Below, piece after piece: positions 16,417 through 24,369 of a stretch of DNA of 64,000 nucleotides (position 1 is the first letter of the stretch; each line of letters opens with the position of its first letter). The stretch covers positions 186,001-250,000 of the forward strand of contig JBCBVY010000003.1 in NCBI GenBank assembly GCA_039817385.1, in the 5' to 3' direction. The notes under the pieces were generated by a model. The model was given only the letters and a program-made list of their open reading frames with translations, did no database searches and was not told the DNA's origin. The position numbers were made by a program, and so were the translations under genes. This DNA is from JBCBCP01 sp039817385 (GTDB lineage: Bacteria > Pseudomonadota > Alphaproteobacteria > Rhodobacterales > Rhodobacteraceae).

Positions 16417-18354
16417 TCAGTCAAACAGCCGCCGCAGGCCGTCGCGCACCTCGTTCTCAAGCCGGTCCTTCACGGCGTCTTCGAGGGACTGGCCGTCCCC
16501 TGGGCTTACGCCCAGCTCTTCGGCGACCTTATCCTTCACCGCCTGTTCGGCACGGTCCTTCAGCGCCTCTTTCTCCGCCGCGAGGTTCAGGTCGATGGCC
16601 GCCTCAACGTCGGGGAGGATGCGCGGGCCGGACCAGGGGCCGCGGATGCGGACGGGGATCGCGATGCCGCTCCCTTCATTCGCGTTCAGCGCGATGGGGG
16701 TGAAGGTGTAATCGATGTCCTGCGCGCCAAGCCCGATGCGGCCCGCGCCCCTCGCCTCGTAGCTGGCCAGTTTCAGCAGCAGATTGTCGTTCCGCAGGTT
16801 TCCGCCCTCCATCGCAAAGGTCATGCCAAGACTGTCGAACACCGTGGTGCCCCCGCCCACCGCGCCGGAGCGCATCAGCCGGTCCAAATCGATGCCGAGG
16901 ATCGTGCCGCGCCCGATATTCACTGCGCCCTTGCCCGACAGGGAATTCATGATCGCGTGAACCGAATTGCCCACCCCGAGGAACTGCACCTCCGCATCCC
17001 CGGAGCCGGTCAGGCGGTCAATGCCGGTCGCGTCGGCCAAAAGGGGCTGCATCCCGATGCCGTTCGCGATGAGGTTGCCACCAACTGACAGGCCGCTCCG
17101 GTTGTTCATCACGAACTGCCCCGTGACCACACCGTCATAAGCCTGCACCTCGCGCAGTTCGAACACCATGCGGGAGCGGTCATTGGTCAGCAGCGCGCGG
17201 GTCGTGCCCAGCTTGAACGCGCCAAGGTCGATGGACGCGGCGCGCAGGCCAATCTCTCCATTGAAGGCGGCGAGGCCGGAGGCGTCGATGGGGGCTTTGC
17301 TCCAACCGCTGGCGGCGGTGTCGCTGCCCCCGCCGCCGCTTGCGCTGCCGCCGGTGAGGCCCGTCAGATCCAGCGCGCCCGCTTCGAAGCTGGCGTTCAC
17401 CTGCGGGGTGCCGTTCAGAGACACATCCGCCGCCCCGGTCAGGCGGTTGCCGCCCAGATCGGCGGTCAGGCCGCGCAGGGCGAGCTCCCGGTCTTCGGTC
17501 AGGGTCAGATCGGCGGTCGCATTGATGCTGCGCCCGAGCCCGCGCGGCAGGTCCGGCCCCGGCAGGCCCAGCGCCCGAAGGAAGGCGGCTGTATCGGGCA
17601 GGTCCAGCGCAAGCGCGCCTGCAACGGCGCCCGCGGTGCTGGCCCGACCGTTCAGCGCGGCGCGGCCCCCGGCGGCGCGGATCGTGGCCACAACAGGCTG
17701 CACCTGACCGCTGATAAAACCGGAAAAGGCACCGATGGTCGCGTCCACCTCAACCGCGCTGCCCGCAGGGCGCAGGGTGGCGTCGATCTGCGCGGGGCCG
17801 GTCCGTTCGGGCCAGTCGAGCGCGAGGTCAACGCCGGAATACTGCACGAGGTCCGCGCCTTCGGCATCATAGATCAGCGTGGCGTTGGTGACGGTCAGCC
17901 TTTGAATCGAAAAGGCGCGCTGGGGTGTATCGGGGTCCACCTGCGCCTCGATCTGCGCCGCGCCAGAGCCGTCCGTGAACTGCCAGCTGGCGCGCCCGTC
18001 GCGGCGCTGATCAAGACGGATGGTGGGGCTGGTTGCTTCGATATTGGTGATACGAATTTCTCCGCGGATCAGGGCGGCCGCGTCGATGCCGATGGCCGCG
18101 TTTTCCGCCGTGAGCATCGGGCCTTGCTCGGACCATTCGGCATTGCCCACCTCCAGCCCGCCGACAGAGGCGCCGATCACCGGCCAGATCGACAGGGACA
18201 CATCGCCGGTGATGCTGACATCGCGGCCCGTCGCGGTGCGGATCTGGTCCGCGGCGATCTGCGCGATGCGATCCGCCGGGATCAGGAACAGCCCGCCGAT
18301 CATCACCGCGATGATCAGCACCAGAATACCCAAAATCCTCGTAATCCACTTCAT
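16417..18354 (-). CDS. AsmA-family protein
   Basis: 645 residues. One N-terminal membrane helix (WITRILGILVLIIAVMIGGLFLI) anchors a long periplasmic repeat region of beta strands typical of AsmA (SITGDVSLSIWPVIGASVGG; mid-protein glycine/serine linker SASGGGGSDTAASG around residue 345). A C-terminal AsmA_2 region includes GKGAVNIGRGTILGIDLDRL. The tail (~590-645) is charged and helical. AsmA-like proteins are repeat-beta-groove bridges thought to move phospholipids between membranes; the specific role here is unknown. Confidence 0.85.
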   Translation of the reverse strand: MKWITRILGILVLIIAVMIGGLFLIPADRIAQIAADQIRTATGRDVSITGDVSLSIWPVIGASVGGLEVGNAEWSEQGPMLTAENAAIGIDAAALIRGEIRITNIEATSPTIRLDQRRDGRASWQFTDGSGAAQIEAQVDPDTPQRAFSIQRLTVTNATLIYDAEGADLVQYSGVDLALDWPERTGPAQIDATLRPAGSAVEVDATIGAFSGFISGQVQPVVATIRAAGGRAALNGRASTAGAVAGALALDLPDTAAFLRALGLPGPDLPRGLGRSINATADLTLTEDRELALRGLTADLGGNRLTGAADVSLNGTPQVNASFEAGALDLTGLTGGSASGGGGSDTAASGWSKAPIDASGLAAFNGEIGLRAASIDLGAFKLGTTRALLTNDRSRMVFELREVQAYDGVVTGQFVMNNRSGLSVGGNLIANGIGMQPLLADATGIDRLTGSGDAEVQFLGVGNSVHAIMNSLSGKGAVNIGRGTILGIDLDRLMRSGAVGGGTTVFDSLGMTFAMEGGNLRNDNLLLKLASYEARGAGRIGLGAQDIDYTFTPIALNANEGSGIAIPVRIRGPWSGPRILPDVEAAIDLNLAAEKEALKDRAEQAVKDKVAEELGVSPGDGQSLEDAVKDRLENEVRDGLRRLFD

Positions 18355-18453
18355 CTGACACCCCCTGTTCTTGATCCTGACCTAAGCACCCGGCGCGGGC
18401 CTCACAACGACAAATGCTTTATCAGGCGGGTCCGTTCGCCTATGTGCGGGGGC

Positions 18454-19827
18454 ATGAGCACCAATCCGCCTGACCTGCGCCCCGATCTGGCCCCAAGGGC
18501 CCGCACCGGGGACGCCCCCCGCCCCGGCCAGCCGACCATCGGCATGGTCAGCCTGGGCTGCCCCAAGGCGTTGGTGGACAGCGAGCGTATCCTGACGCGG
18601 CTGCGGGCCGAGGGCTACGGGATTTCCCCGGACTACAGTGGGGCAAATGCGGTGATCGTGAACACCTGCGGGTTTCTGGACAGTGCCAAAGCGGAAAGCC
18701 TCGATGCGATTGGCGAGGCGCTGTCGGAGAATGGCCGGGTGATCGTCACGGGCTGTCTGGGGGCGGAGCCGGAATACATCACCGGCGCGCATCCGAAGGT
18801 TCTGGCCGTGACGGGCCCGCATCAATACGAACAGGTGCTGGATGCGGTGCACGCCGCCGTGCCGCCCGACCCGGACCCGTTTATCGACCTGCTGCCTGCC
18901 AGCGGGGTAAGCCTGACGCCGCGCCATTTCAGCTACCTTAAGATTTCCGAGGGCTGCAACCACGCCTGCAAGTTCTGTATCATCCCGGACATGCGCGGGA
19001 AATTGGCCTCGCGGCCCCACAAGGCCGTTGTGCGCGAAGCGTCGAGGCTGGTGGAGGCCGGGGTGCGCGAGCTGCTGGTCATCTCGCAGGACACGTCCGC
19101 CTACGGCACGGATTGGGACCGGGACGTGCGGCGCGGCCTGACGGAACAGCCGATCACCACGTTGGCGCGCGATCTGGGGGCTTTGGGTGCCTGGGTGCGG
19201 CTGCACTATGTCTACCCCTACCCGCATGTGGCTGAAGTGCTGCCGCTGATGGCGGAAGGGCTGGTGCTGCCCTACCTTGACGTGCCGTTCCAGCACGCCC
19301 ACCCGGACACGCTGCGCCGGATGGCGCGGCCCGCGGCAGCAGAACGCACGCTGGAGCGGATTGCCGAGTGGCGGGCAGTGTGCCCGGACATTGCGATCCG
19401 CTCGACCTTTATCGTTGGGTATCCGGGTGAGACGGAAGGCGAGTTTCAGACTCTGCTCGATTGGCTGGACGAGGCGCAGTTGGACCGTGTCGGCTGCTTT
19501 CAATACGAAAACGTCGCGGGGGCGCGGGCAAATGAATTGCCGGATCACGTCGCCGGTGAGGTCAAGCAGGACCGGTGGGAGCGCTTCATGGCGCGCGCAC
19601 AGGCGATTTCCGAGGCAAAGCTGGCCGCCAAGGTCGGGCAGCGGATCGACGTGATTGTCGATGAGGTCGACGGCGAGGCGGCGACCTGCCGGACCAAGGC
19701 GGACGCGCCGGAGATTGACGGAAACCTGTTTATCGATAGTGGGTTTGAGGGATTGAGCCCCGGCGATATCGTCACCGTAGAGGTGGATGAGGCTGGGGAA
19801 TATGACCTGTGGGGAACGCGGGTTTAG
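18454..19827 (+). CDS. rimO: Ribosomal protein S12 methylthiotransferase
   Basis: 457-residue radical-SAM methylthiotransferase that modifies the universally conserved Asp of ribosomal protein S12. N-terminal UPF0004 domain with cluster cysteines in MVSLGCPKALVDSE, VNTCGFLDSA and VTGCLGAE; radical SAM motif CNHACKFC (~167-174); YVYPYPH and a C-terminal TRAM domain (DVIVDEVDG...). The GFLD/YPYPH features separate RimO from MiaB. ATG at 18454; an in-frame ATG at 18442 would add four residues. Divergent from the AsmA gene with a ~100 bp shared upstream region. Confidence 0.96.
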   Translation: MSTNPPDLRPDLAPRARTGDAPRPGQPTIGMVSLGCPKALVDSERILTRLRAEGYGISPDYSGANAVIVNTCGFLDSAKAESLDAIGEALSENGRVIVTGCLGAEPEYITGAHPKVLAVTGPHQYEQVLDAVHAAVPPDPDPFIDLLPASGVSLTPRHFSYLKISEGCNHACKFCIIPDMRGKLASRPHKAVVREASRLVEAGVRELLVISQDTSAYGTDWDRDVRRGLTEQPITTLARDLGALGAWVRLHYVYPYPHVAEVLPLMAEGLVLPYLDVPFQHAHPDTLRRMARPAAAERTLERIAEWRAVCPDIAIRSTFIVGYPGETEGEFQTLLDWLDEAQLDRVGCFQYENVAGARANELPDHVAGEVKQDRWERFMARAQAISEAKLAAKVGQRIDVIVDEVDGEAATCRTKADAPEIDGNLFIDSGFEGLSPGDIVTVEVDEAGEYDLWGTRV

Positions 19828-19837
19828 CACCGCCCTC

Positions 19838-19866
19838 TTGATTTGTTCTTTTTTTGTTCTCATATT
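19838..19866 (+). promoter_or_regulatory. SOS (LexA) box between -35 and -10
   Basis: GTTC-TTTTTTT-GTTC at 19845-19859 is an exact match to the alphaproteobacterial LexA box GTTC-N7-GTTC. It is flanked by TTGATT (19838-19843) and CATATT (19861-19866) with a 17-nt spacer, so LexA would occlude RNA polymerase. The controlled gene starts at 19887 behind SD AAGGAG. Confidence 0.8.
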
Positions 19867-19886
19867 GAGGACAAAGGAGAACGCGC

Positions 19887-20213
19887 ATGTCCTACGCTTA
19901 CCAGCCCGGGCTGTTTGACGCCCCTGCCCCAACGCCGCCTGCTCCGGCTACGGCGAAACAGATGGCCTTTGCCCAGTCGATTGCCAAGCGCACAGGCGCG
20001 CCGCTGCCCAAAGATGCGGACCGGCGGGCGCTGTCGGCCTGGATCGAGCGGCACAAGGCACAGCCGCAAGGGCGGCTGGCGGCTTTGCCGTCGGCCAAGC
20101 AGGTGGCCTTTGCCGAACGGATTGCGCGGCTCAAACGGCGGGAGGTGCCCGCGGAGTGTTTCAAGGACCGCACGCTGATGGCGCGCTGGATTGACGGGAA
20201 CAAACCGCGATAA
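19887..20213 (+). CDS. Small two-repeat protein, predicted SOS-inducible
   Basis: 108 residues, no signal peptide or membrane segment, basic. After a proline/alanine-rich lead (LFDAPAPTPPAPA) it has two copies of a ~38-residue motif: AKQMAFAQSIAKR...LP...DRRALSAWIERHK (~22-57) and AKQVAFAERIARL...VP...DRTLMARWIDGNK (~68-105). The consensus AKQxAFAxxIA...P...DRxxLxxWI resembles short helical modules seen at the ends of some DNA-processing enzymes, but I cannot name a family. The LexA box upstream indicates induction by DNA damage, perhaps for repair, checkpoint or nucleoid binding (inference). Confidence 0.8.
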   Translation: MSYAYQPGLFDAPAPTPPAPATAKQMAFAQSIAKRTGAPLPKDADRRALSAWIERHKAQPQGRLAALPSAKQVAFAERIARLKRREVPAECFKDRTLMARWIDGNKPR

Positions 20214-20261
20214 AGGCGCGCAGGGGGTGGCCTTGGCCCTTTTGCGCCGTATCTCAGGCGC

Positions 20262-20654
20262 ATGAGCGACACTGAGACATCCCAAGACACCGAAGTGCTG
20301 TATAACGCCGAATGCCCGGTGTGCAGTTTCGAAATCAACCACTACGCGGCCTATGCGGCGCGCGAGGGCCTGCCGATCCGTTTTGACGATTTGAACGCGG
20401 AAGAGCGCGCGCGGTGGGGTATTGACCGAGAGGCGGCGGCGCGGCGGCTGCATGTGCGCAAGGATGGCCAGATTTATGACGGCATCCCGGCCTTCATCAT
20501 CCTGTGGCAAGACATGCCGCGCTATCGCTGGCTGGCGCGGGTGGTGTGCATGCCCGGCGTGCATTGGGCCGCGTGCAAGCTATACGATTACGTTCTGGCC
20601 CCGCTGATCTATGCGTGGGACGTGCGGCGGCAGCGCAAAAGGGCCGCGGCCTAA
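20262..20654 (+). CDS. DCC-family (DUF393) thiol-disulfide oxidoreductase-like protein
   Basis: 130 residues. The N-terminal VLYNAECPVCSFEINHY carries the CPxC redox motif of the DCC family (the leading Asp is replaced by Asn/Glu here). A mid segment DGIPAFIILWQDMPRYRWLARV and a basic C-terminus follow. No signal peptide. It is predicted to be a thioredoxin-like redox protein with unknown partners. It is followed 41 bp later by the HlyIII-family gene, same strand. Confidence 0.82.
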   Translation: MSDTETSQDTEVLYNAECPVCSFEINHYAAYAAREGLPIRFDDLNAEERARWGIDREAAARRLHVRKDGQIYDGIPAFIILWQDMPRYRWLARVVCMPGVHWAACKLYDYVLAPLIYAWDVRRQRKRAAA

Positions 20655-20695
20655 GGTTCTTGGTTCGTTAAGCCTTTGCGCCTATCCTGACAGGC

Positions 20696-21328
20696 ATGGC
20701 TTATCTTTACCCAGCACGGGAAGTGGCAGCAGACGGCGCGGTGCACGCGACCGGGCTGGCGATGGCCGGTTCGGGCGCCGCGCTGCTGGGCTTGCATGTG
20801 GCGCAGGCCGGGGCGGTCGGCACCGGCTGGGCGGTTGGCGTCTACCTCGCCGCGCTGCTGGCGGCGCTGATCACGTCAGCACTTTACCACATGTCCCCCT
20901 TTGACGGGCCGCGCGGCCTGCTGCACCGGATCGATCACGCCGCCATTTACGTCAAGATTGCCGGCACTTACACGCCGCTGGTCGTGATGATCGGAACCGC
21001 CTTTGCCTATGTGCTGCTGGCGCTGATCTGGCTGGTGGCGCTGGCCGGTGCGGTGGCGAAGCTGACGATCTGGCGCACGGACGCGCGCGGTTCGCTCGCG
21101 CTATACCTCGCGCTGGGCTGGGCGGCGGTGCTGCTGATCTGGCCGATGTGGCAGCATCTTGGCGGTGTCGCGCTGGCTCTCATTGGCCTTGGCGGCGCGC
21201 TTTATTCGCTAGGCGCGGTCTTCTTTGCGATGCGCGCCTTTGCCTATCAGAACGCGGTCTGGCACGGCTTTGTGCTGGCCGCGGGCGCGTGTTTCTTCGC
21301 GGCGATTTCGGTCAGCGTGACGGCCTGA
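20696..21328 (+). CDS. Hemolysin III/PAQR-family membrane protein
   Basis: 210 residues with seven predicted membrane helices. Family marks: SALYHMSP, RIDHAAIYVKIAGTYTPLV and C-terminal NAVWHGFVLAAGACFFAA, with the Ser/His/Asp/His zinc-site residues typical of the CREST/PAQR hydrolase superfamily. The name hemolysin is historical; a membrane lipid hydrolase or receptor-like role is more likely. It converges on the M48 protease gene with only 4 bp between stops. Confidence 0.88.
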   Translation: MAYLYPAREVAADGAVHATGLAMAGSGAALLGLHVAQAGAVGTGWAVGVYLAALLAALITSALYHMSPFDGPRGLLHRIDHAAIYVKIAGTYTPLVVMIGTAFAYVLLALIWLVALAGAVAKLTIWRTDARGSLALYLALGWAAVLLIWPMWQHLGGVALALIGLGGALYSLGAVFFAMRAFAYQNAVWHGFVLAAGACFFAAISVSVTA

Positions 21329-21332
21329 TACA

Positions 21333-22049
21333 TCAGAACTGCGCGGCCACGCGGCGCACGGTTGCAATGCGTTCGGCATTTGGCGGGTGCGTGCCAAGGA
21401 ACCTGTCGCCGGGATCGGGGATGCGGTTGAAAAAATCAGCGCCCCGGATCGGATCAAACCCCGCACGGTGCGTGATAACGGTGCCGAGCGCGTCAGCTTC
21501 CAACTCAAACTCTTTTGAGTAGGTGCGCGCGCCCACGGCCGCGCCAAGTTGCGTCGCGCTTTGCACGTCGCCGCCCAGATAGGTGGCCAAGCCAGCCAGC
21601 AGGATCGCCCCCGCCTCCGCATTTGCGCGCTGTCGGTCGATATGTCCTTCGATATGGTGTGCCGCCTCGTGGCCCAGCACAAAGGCAAGCTCGTCCGCAT
21701 TTTTGGATTCGCGCAGCAGACGGACGTTGAAGACGATGATGGGCCGTCGGTTTTCGTCCAGCGTTTGAAAGGCGTTCGCTGGCGCGTTCGGGCGGTCGTC
21801 GATCACGATGCGAAAGTCGCAGTTTTGTCCGGAGGTGCGCTGGGCGCATTCCCGCTCGGCCACCGGCTCCATCACGCGCACGACGGAGGCGAATTCGCGT
21901 TCGGCCAATGCCGCACTGCGCAGCACCGTGGGTTGCGGTTGCGACACAAGCTGCGCGGAGGACGGCGGCGCGGTTTCAGACGGCGCAACCACCGCCTCGT
22001 CACAAGCGGCCAGCAAACCAAAGCAGAGCAGAAGGGCCAAAAGGCGCAT
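21333..22049 (-). CDS. M48-family metalloprotease lipoprotein
   Basis: 238 residues. N-terminal MRLLALLLCFGLLAAC ends in a lipobox (LAAC), so it is anchored as a lipoprotein in the periplasm. The zinc motif HEAAH lies in FVLGHEAAHHIEGH, and the third ligand Glu is in SKEFELEADALG. The C-terminal THPPNAERIATVRR is typical of the YfgC/BepA/LoiP-like M48 peptidases that handle envelope protein quality control. The ATG at 22049 places the signal peptide correctly; a start four codons upstream is less likely. Confidence 0.9.
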   Translation of the reverse strand: MRLLALLLCFGLLAACDEAVVAPSETAPPSSAQLVSQPQPTVLRSAALAEREFASVVRVMEPVAERECAQRTSGQNCDFRIVIDDRPNAPANAFQTLDENRRPIIVFNVRLLRESKNADELAFVLGHEAAHHIEGHIDRQRANAEAGAILLAGLATYLGGDVQSATQLGAAVGARTYSKEFELEADALGTVITHRAGFDPIRGADFFNRIPDPGDRFLGTHPPNAERIATVRRVAAQF

Positions 22050-22167
22050 AACAGTTCCCAATCAGTGAGAGCTTAAGCATAGCACCCGCCCCGCCCGCCG
22101 CCAGCCCCTGCCGGATCACCGATGCGTGCGCTTGCAACTTGTCGCCGCTGCGCCCAATCTCGCGCCT

Positions 22168-22401
22168 ATGTTTACCATCGAACACGAATTCGACTCGACC
22201 GTCATCACACTGGTCGACGAAGGCGCCGCCCCGCTGCAAGAAGACGTGATCGTGAACACCTTTGCAGAGGTCATCACGGTCGAGCAGTATGACCCGCGCC
22301 GCGATGCGGTGGTCCGGGTCAGCCTCAGCCCCGCGCAAGTGCGCGATCTGGCGGCTGCGCTGGACCTGCCCGAGGGCGTCTATCAGGTGAGGGAGGATTA
22401 A
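22168..22401 (+). CDS. Small conserved-looking protein upstream of aminotransferase
   Basis: 77 residues (MFTIEHEFDSTVITLVDEG...), acidic, no signal or membrane segment. A beta-hairpin followed by a C-terminal helix SPAQVRDLAAALDLPEG is suggested by its pattern. The stop overlaps the ATG of the aminotransferase (TAATG at 22399-22403), so it is translationally coupled. I do not recognise a family. Codon usage matches its neighbours, which supports it being real. An upstream in-frame start at 22126 is less likely. Confidence 0.7.
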   Translation: MFTIEHEFDSTVITLVDEGAAPLQEDVIVNTFAEVITVEQYDPRRDAVVRVSLSPAQVRDLAAALDLPEGVYQVRED

Positions 22402-23258
22402 TGGCAACCGGCACGCGAATTTCGACCTTCTATCAAGGCACATGGCATGACGGCGACGTGCCGATCATGAAGGCCGCTGACCACGGCTCGTGGGTCGGCT
22501 CGACCGTCTTTGACGGCGCGCGGCATTTCGACGGGCGCAGCCCGGACCTGGCCCTGCACTGCGCGCGGGTCAACCGCAGCGCGGAGACGATGGGCCTTGA
22601 GCCGAGCATGAGCGTCGAGGCGATGGTGGAGGCTGTCGAGGACGGTTTGACGCGATATGCGCCCGACGATGCTGTCTATATCCGCCCGATGTATTGGGGC
22701 ATTGATGGCGATGCCTCAGGCATCGTGCCGGTGCCGGACCGGACGGGCTTTGCGATCTGCCTTGAGGTGCTTCCGATGCTGGCAGAGGGCGCTTCGGTCA
22801 CGCTGGGCAAGACGCGCTTTCGCCGCCCGGTAATGGAAGACAACCTTGTCGATGCCAAGGCGGGCTGCCTGTATCCCAACAACGCGCGGATGCTGCGCGA
22901 AGTCCGGTCTCGCGGCTTTGGCAATGCGCTGGTGACGGACGCGATGGGCAACGTGGCCGAAAGCGCGACGGCAAATGTGTTCATGGCCCGGGATGGCGTG
23001 GTGTTCACGCCGATCCCGAATGGCACATTCCTTGCGGGGATCACCCGTGCACGGCACATCGAAAACATGCGCGCGGACGGGATCGAGGTGGTGGAGGCGG
23101 TCCTGTCCTTCGCCGATTTCGAAGCCGCGGACGAGGTCTTCCTGTCGGGCAACATGATGAAGGTCACTCCCGTGAGCGGGTTCGAGGACACGTCCTACCA
23201 GGTGGGGCCGGTCACGCGGCGGGTGAAGGAACTTTACTGGGATTGGGCGGCGTCATGA
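22401..23258 (+). CDS. ilvE: Branched-chain-amino-acid aminotransferase-like (class IV)
   Basis: 285-residue PLP enzyme of fold-type IV. Segments: GSTVFDGARHFDG, AVYIRPMYWG, the PLP-lysine region DAKAGCLYPNNARMLREV and ESATANVFMARDGVVFTP with LAGITRARHIE. It transfers amino groups between branched-chain (or related) amino acids and 2-oxoglutarate. It is divergent enough that D-amino-acid aminotransferase or aminodeoxychorismate lyase activity cannot be excluded. It overlaps the next gene by ATGA. Confidence 0.85.
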   Translation: MATGTRISTFYQGTWHDGDVPIMKAADHGSWVGSTVFDGARHFDGRSPDLALHCARVNRSAETMGLEPSMSVEAMVEAVEDGLTRYAPDDAVYIRPMYWGIDGDASGIVPVPDRTGFAICLEVLPMLAEGASVTLGKTRFRRPVMEDNLVDAKAGCLYPNNARMLREVRSRGFGNALVTDAMGNVAESATANVFMARDGVVFTPIPNGTFLAGITRARHIENMRADGIEVVEAVLSFADFEAADEVFLSGNMMKVTPVSGFEDTSYQVGPVTRRVKELYWDWAAS

Positions 23259-23860
23259 AGCCGGTCGAATGCTGGTTCGAATTTGCGAGCACCTATAGCT
23301 ACTTGTCGGTGATGCGGGTGGAGGGCGCCTGCGCCGAGGCGGGGGTCACGCTGGTCTGGCGGCCCTTTCTGCTGGGGCCGGTCTTTGGCGCGCAGGGGCT
23401 GACGGACAGCCCGTTTAACGTCTACCCGGTGAAAGGCGCCTATATGTGGCGCGACATGGAACGCTGCACGGCAGCGCAGGGGCTGGACTGGCGCAAGCCG
23501 TCAGGCTTTCCGCGCGGGTCCTTGCTGGCGGCGCGGATCGCGACGGCATTTGCAGGGGCTGATTGGGGCGGGGATTTCATCCGGGCGGTCTATGTCGCCA
23601 ACTTTGCCCATGATCGCGATATTGCGGATGATGCGGTGATCTCGGACATCCTGACGGAGATCGGCCAGACCCCCGCAGATGTCCTAGCCCACGCGACAAG
23701 CCAGCCCGTCAAGGACGCGCTGAAGGTGCAGACCGAGGCCGCCTTGAAGACCGGTGTGTTCGGGGCGCCAAGCTTTACCGTCGGGCAAGAGGTGTTTTGG
23801 GGCAACGACCGGCTGGAGATGGCTATCGGTTGCGCCAAGGCGTCGACTTGGCCAAGGTGA
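23255..23860 (+). CDS. 2-hydroxychromene-2-carboxylate isomerase / DsbA-family protein
   Basis: 201 residues of the kappa-class GST/HCCA isomerase fold. The opening VECWFEFASTYSYLSVMRV has Ser/Thr in place of a CxxC (F-A-S-T-Y-S), as in HCCA isomerases. WRPFLLGPVFGAQG and the C-terminal GVFGAPSFTVGQEVFWGNDRL are signature segments. It likely uses glutathione as cofactor; the true substrate is unknown since no naphthalene genes are near. The ATG overlaps the aminotransferase stop. Confidence 0.85.
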   Translation: MKPVECWFEFASTYSYLSVMRVEGACAEAGVTLVWRPFLLGPVFGAQGLTDSPFNVYPVKGAYMWRDMERCTAAQGLDWRKPSGFPRGSLLAARIATAFAGADWGGDFIRAVYVANFAHDRDIADDAVISDILTEIGQTPADVLAHATSQPVKDALKVQTEAALKTGVFGAPSFTVGQEVFWGNDRLEMAIGCAKASTWPR

Positions 23861-23878
23861 GGGCCGGAGGAGCAGGCG

Positions 23879-24334
23879 ATGCGCAAGTTCATGGTTGTGC
23901 TGGATGACAGCCGCGAATGCCTCAATGCGATGCGCTTTGCCGCGATGCGGGCGGCGCATACGGGCGGGGGCGTGACGATCCTGTCGGTGATCCCGCCGGA
24001 CGAGTTCAACCACTGGGTTGGCGTCGGCGCGGTCATGCGCGAAGAGGCGCGGGAACGGATTCACGCCCATTTCGAGGTCTTTGCCAAGTGGATGCGCGAC
24101 CGGCAAGGCGTGGACCCGGAGCTGCGCATTCGCGAAGGCGAGCCGGTCGACGAAATCATCGCCGAGGTGCTGGGCGATCCGGAAATCGGCGTGCTGGTGC
24201 TGGGCGCGGCGGTCGACAAGAAAGGGCCCGGGCCAATGGTGACCAAGCTGACGCGCAACGCGGGCAGCCTGCCCATCCCGATCACCATCGTGCCGGGTGA
24301 CCTGAGCAAGGAAAAGCTCGAAGCGATCACCTGA
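23879..24334 (+). CDS. Universal stress protein (UspA) domain protein
   Basis: 151-residue single Usp domain: start MRKFMVVLDDSRECLNAMRFA, middle VTILSVIPPDE, and end SLPIPITIVPGD. The usual ATP-binding G-x2-G-x9-G-[ST] is altered (GAAVDKKGPGPMVTKLTRN), so nucleotide binding is uncertain. SD GGAGGAG lies just ahead of the ATG. Eighteen bp behind the DsbA-like gene, same strand. Confidence 0.9.
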   Translation: MRKFMVVLDDSRECLNAMRFAAMRAAHTGGGVTILSVIPPDEFNHWVGVGAVMREEARERIHAHFEVFAKWMRDRQGVDPELRIREGEPVDEIIAEVLGDPEIGVLVLGAAVDKKGPGPMVTKLTRNAGSLPIPITIVPGDLSKEKLEAIT

Positions 24335-24369
24335 TGGCAATTGCAGCAAGACGCGCGCCCGCGTAGCGT

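Noticed and set aside
20696..21328. HlyIII-family gene as a hemolysin toxin
   Set aside because: The family name is historical; the sequence is a PAQR-type membrane protein and nothing indicates a toxin.
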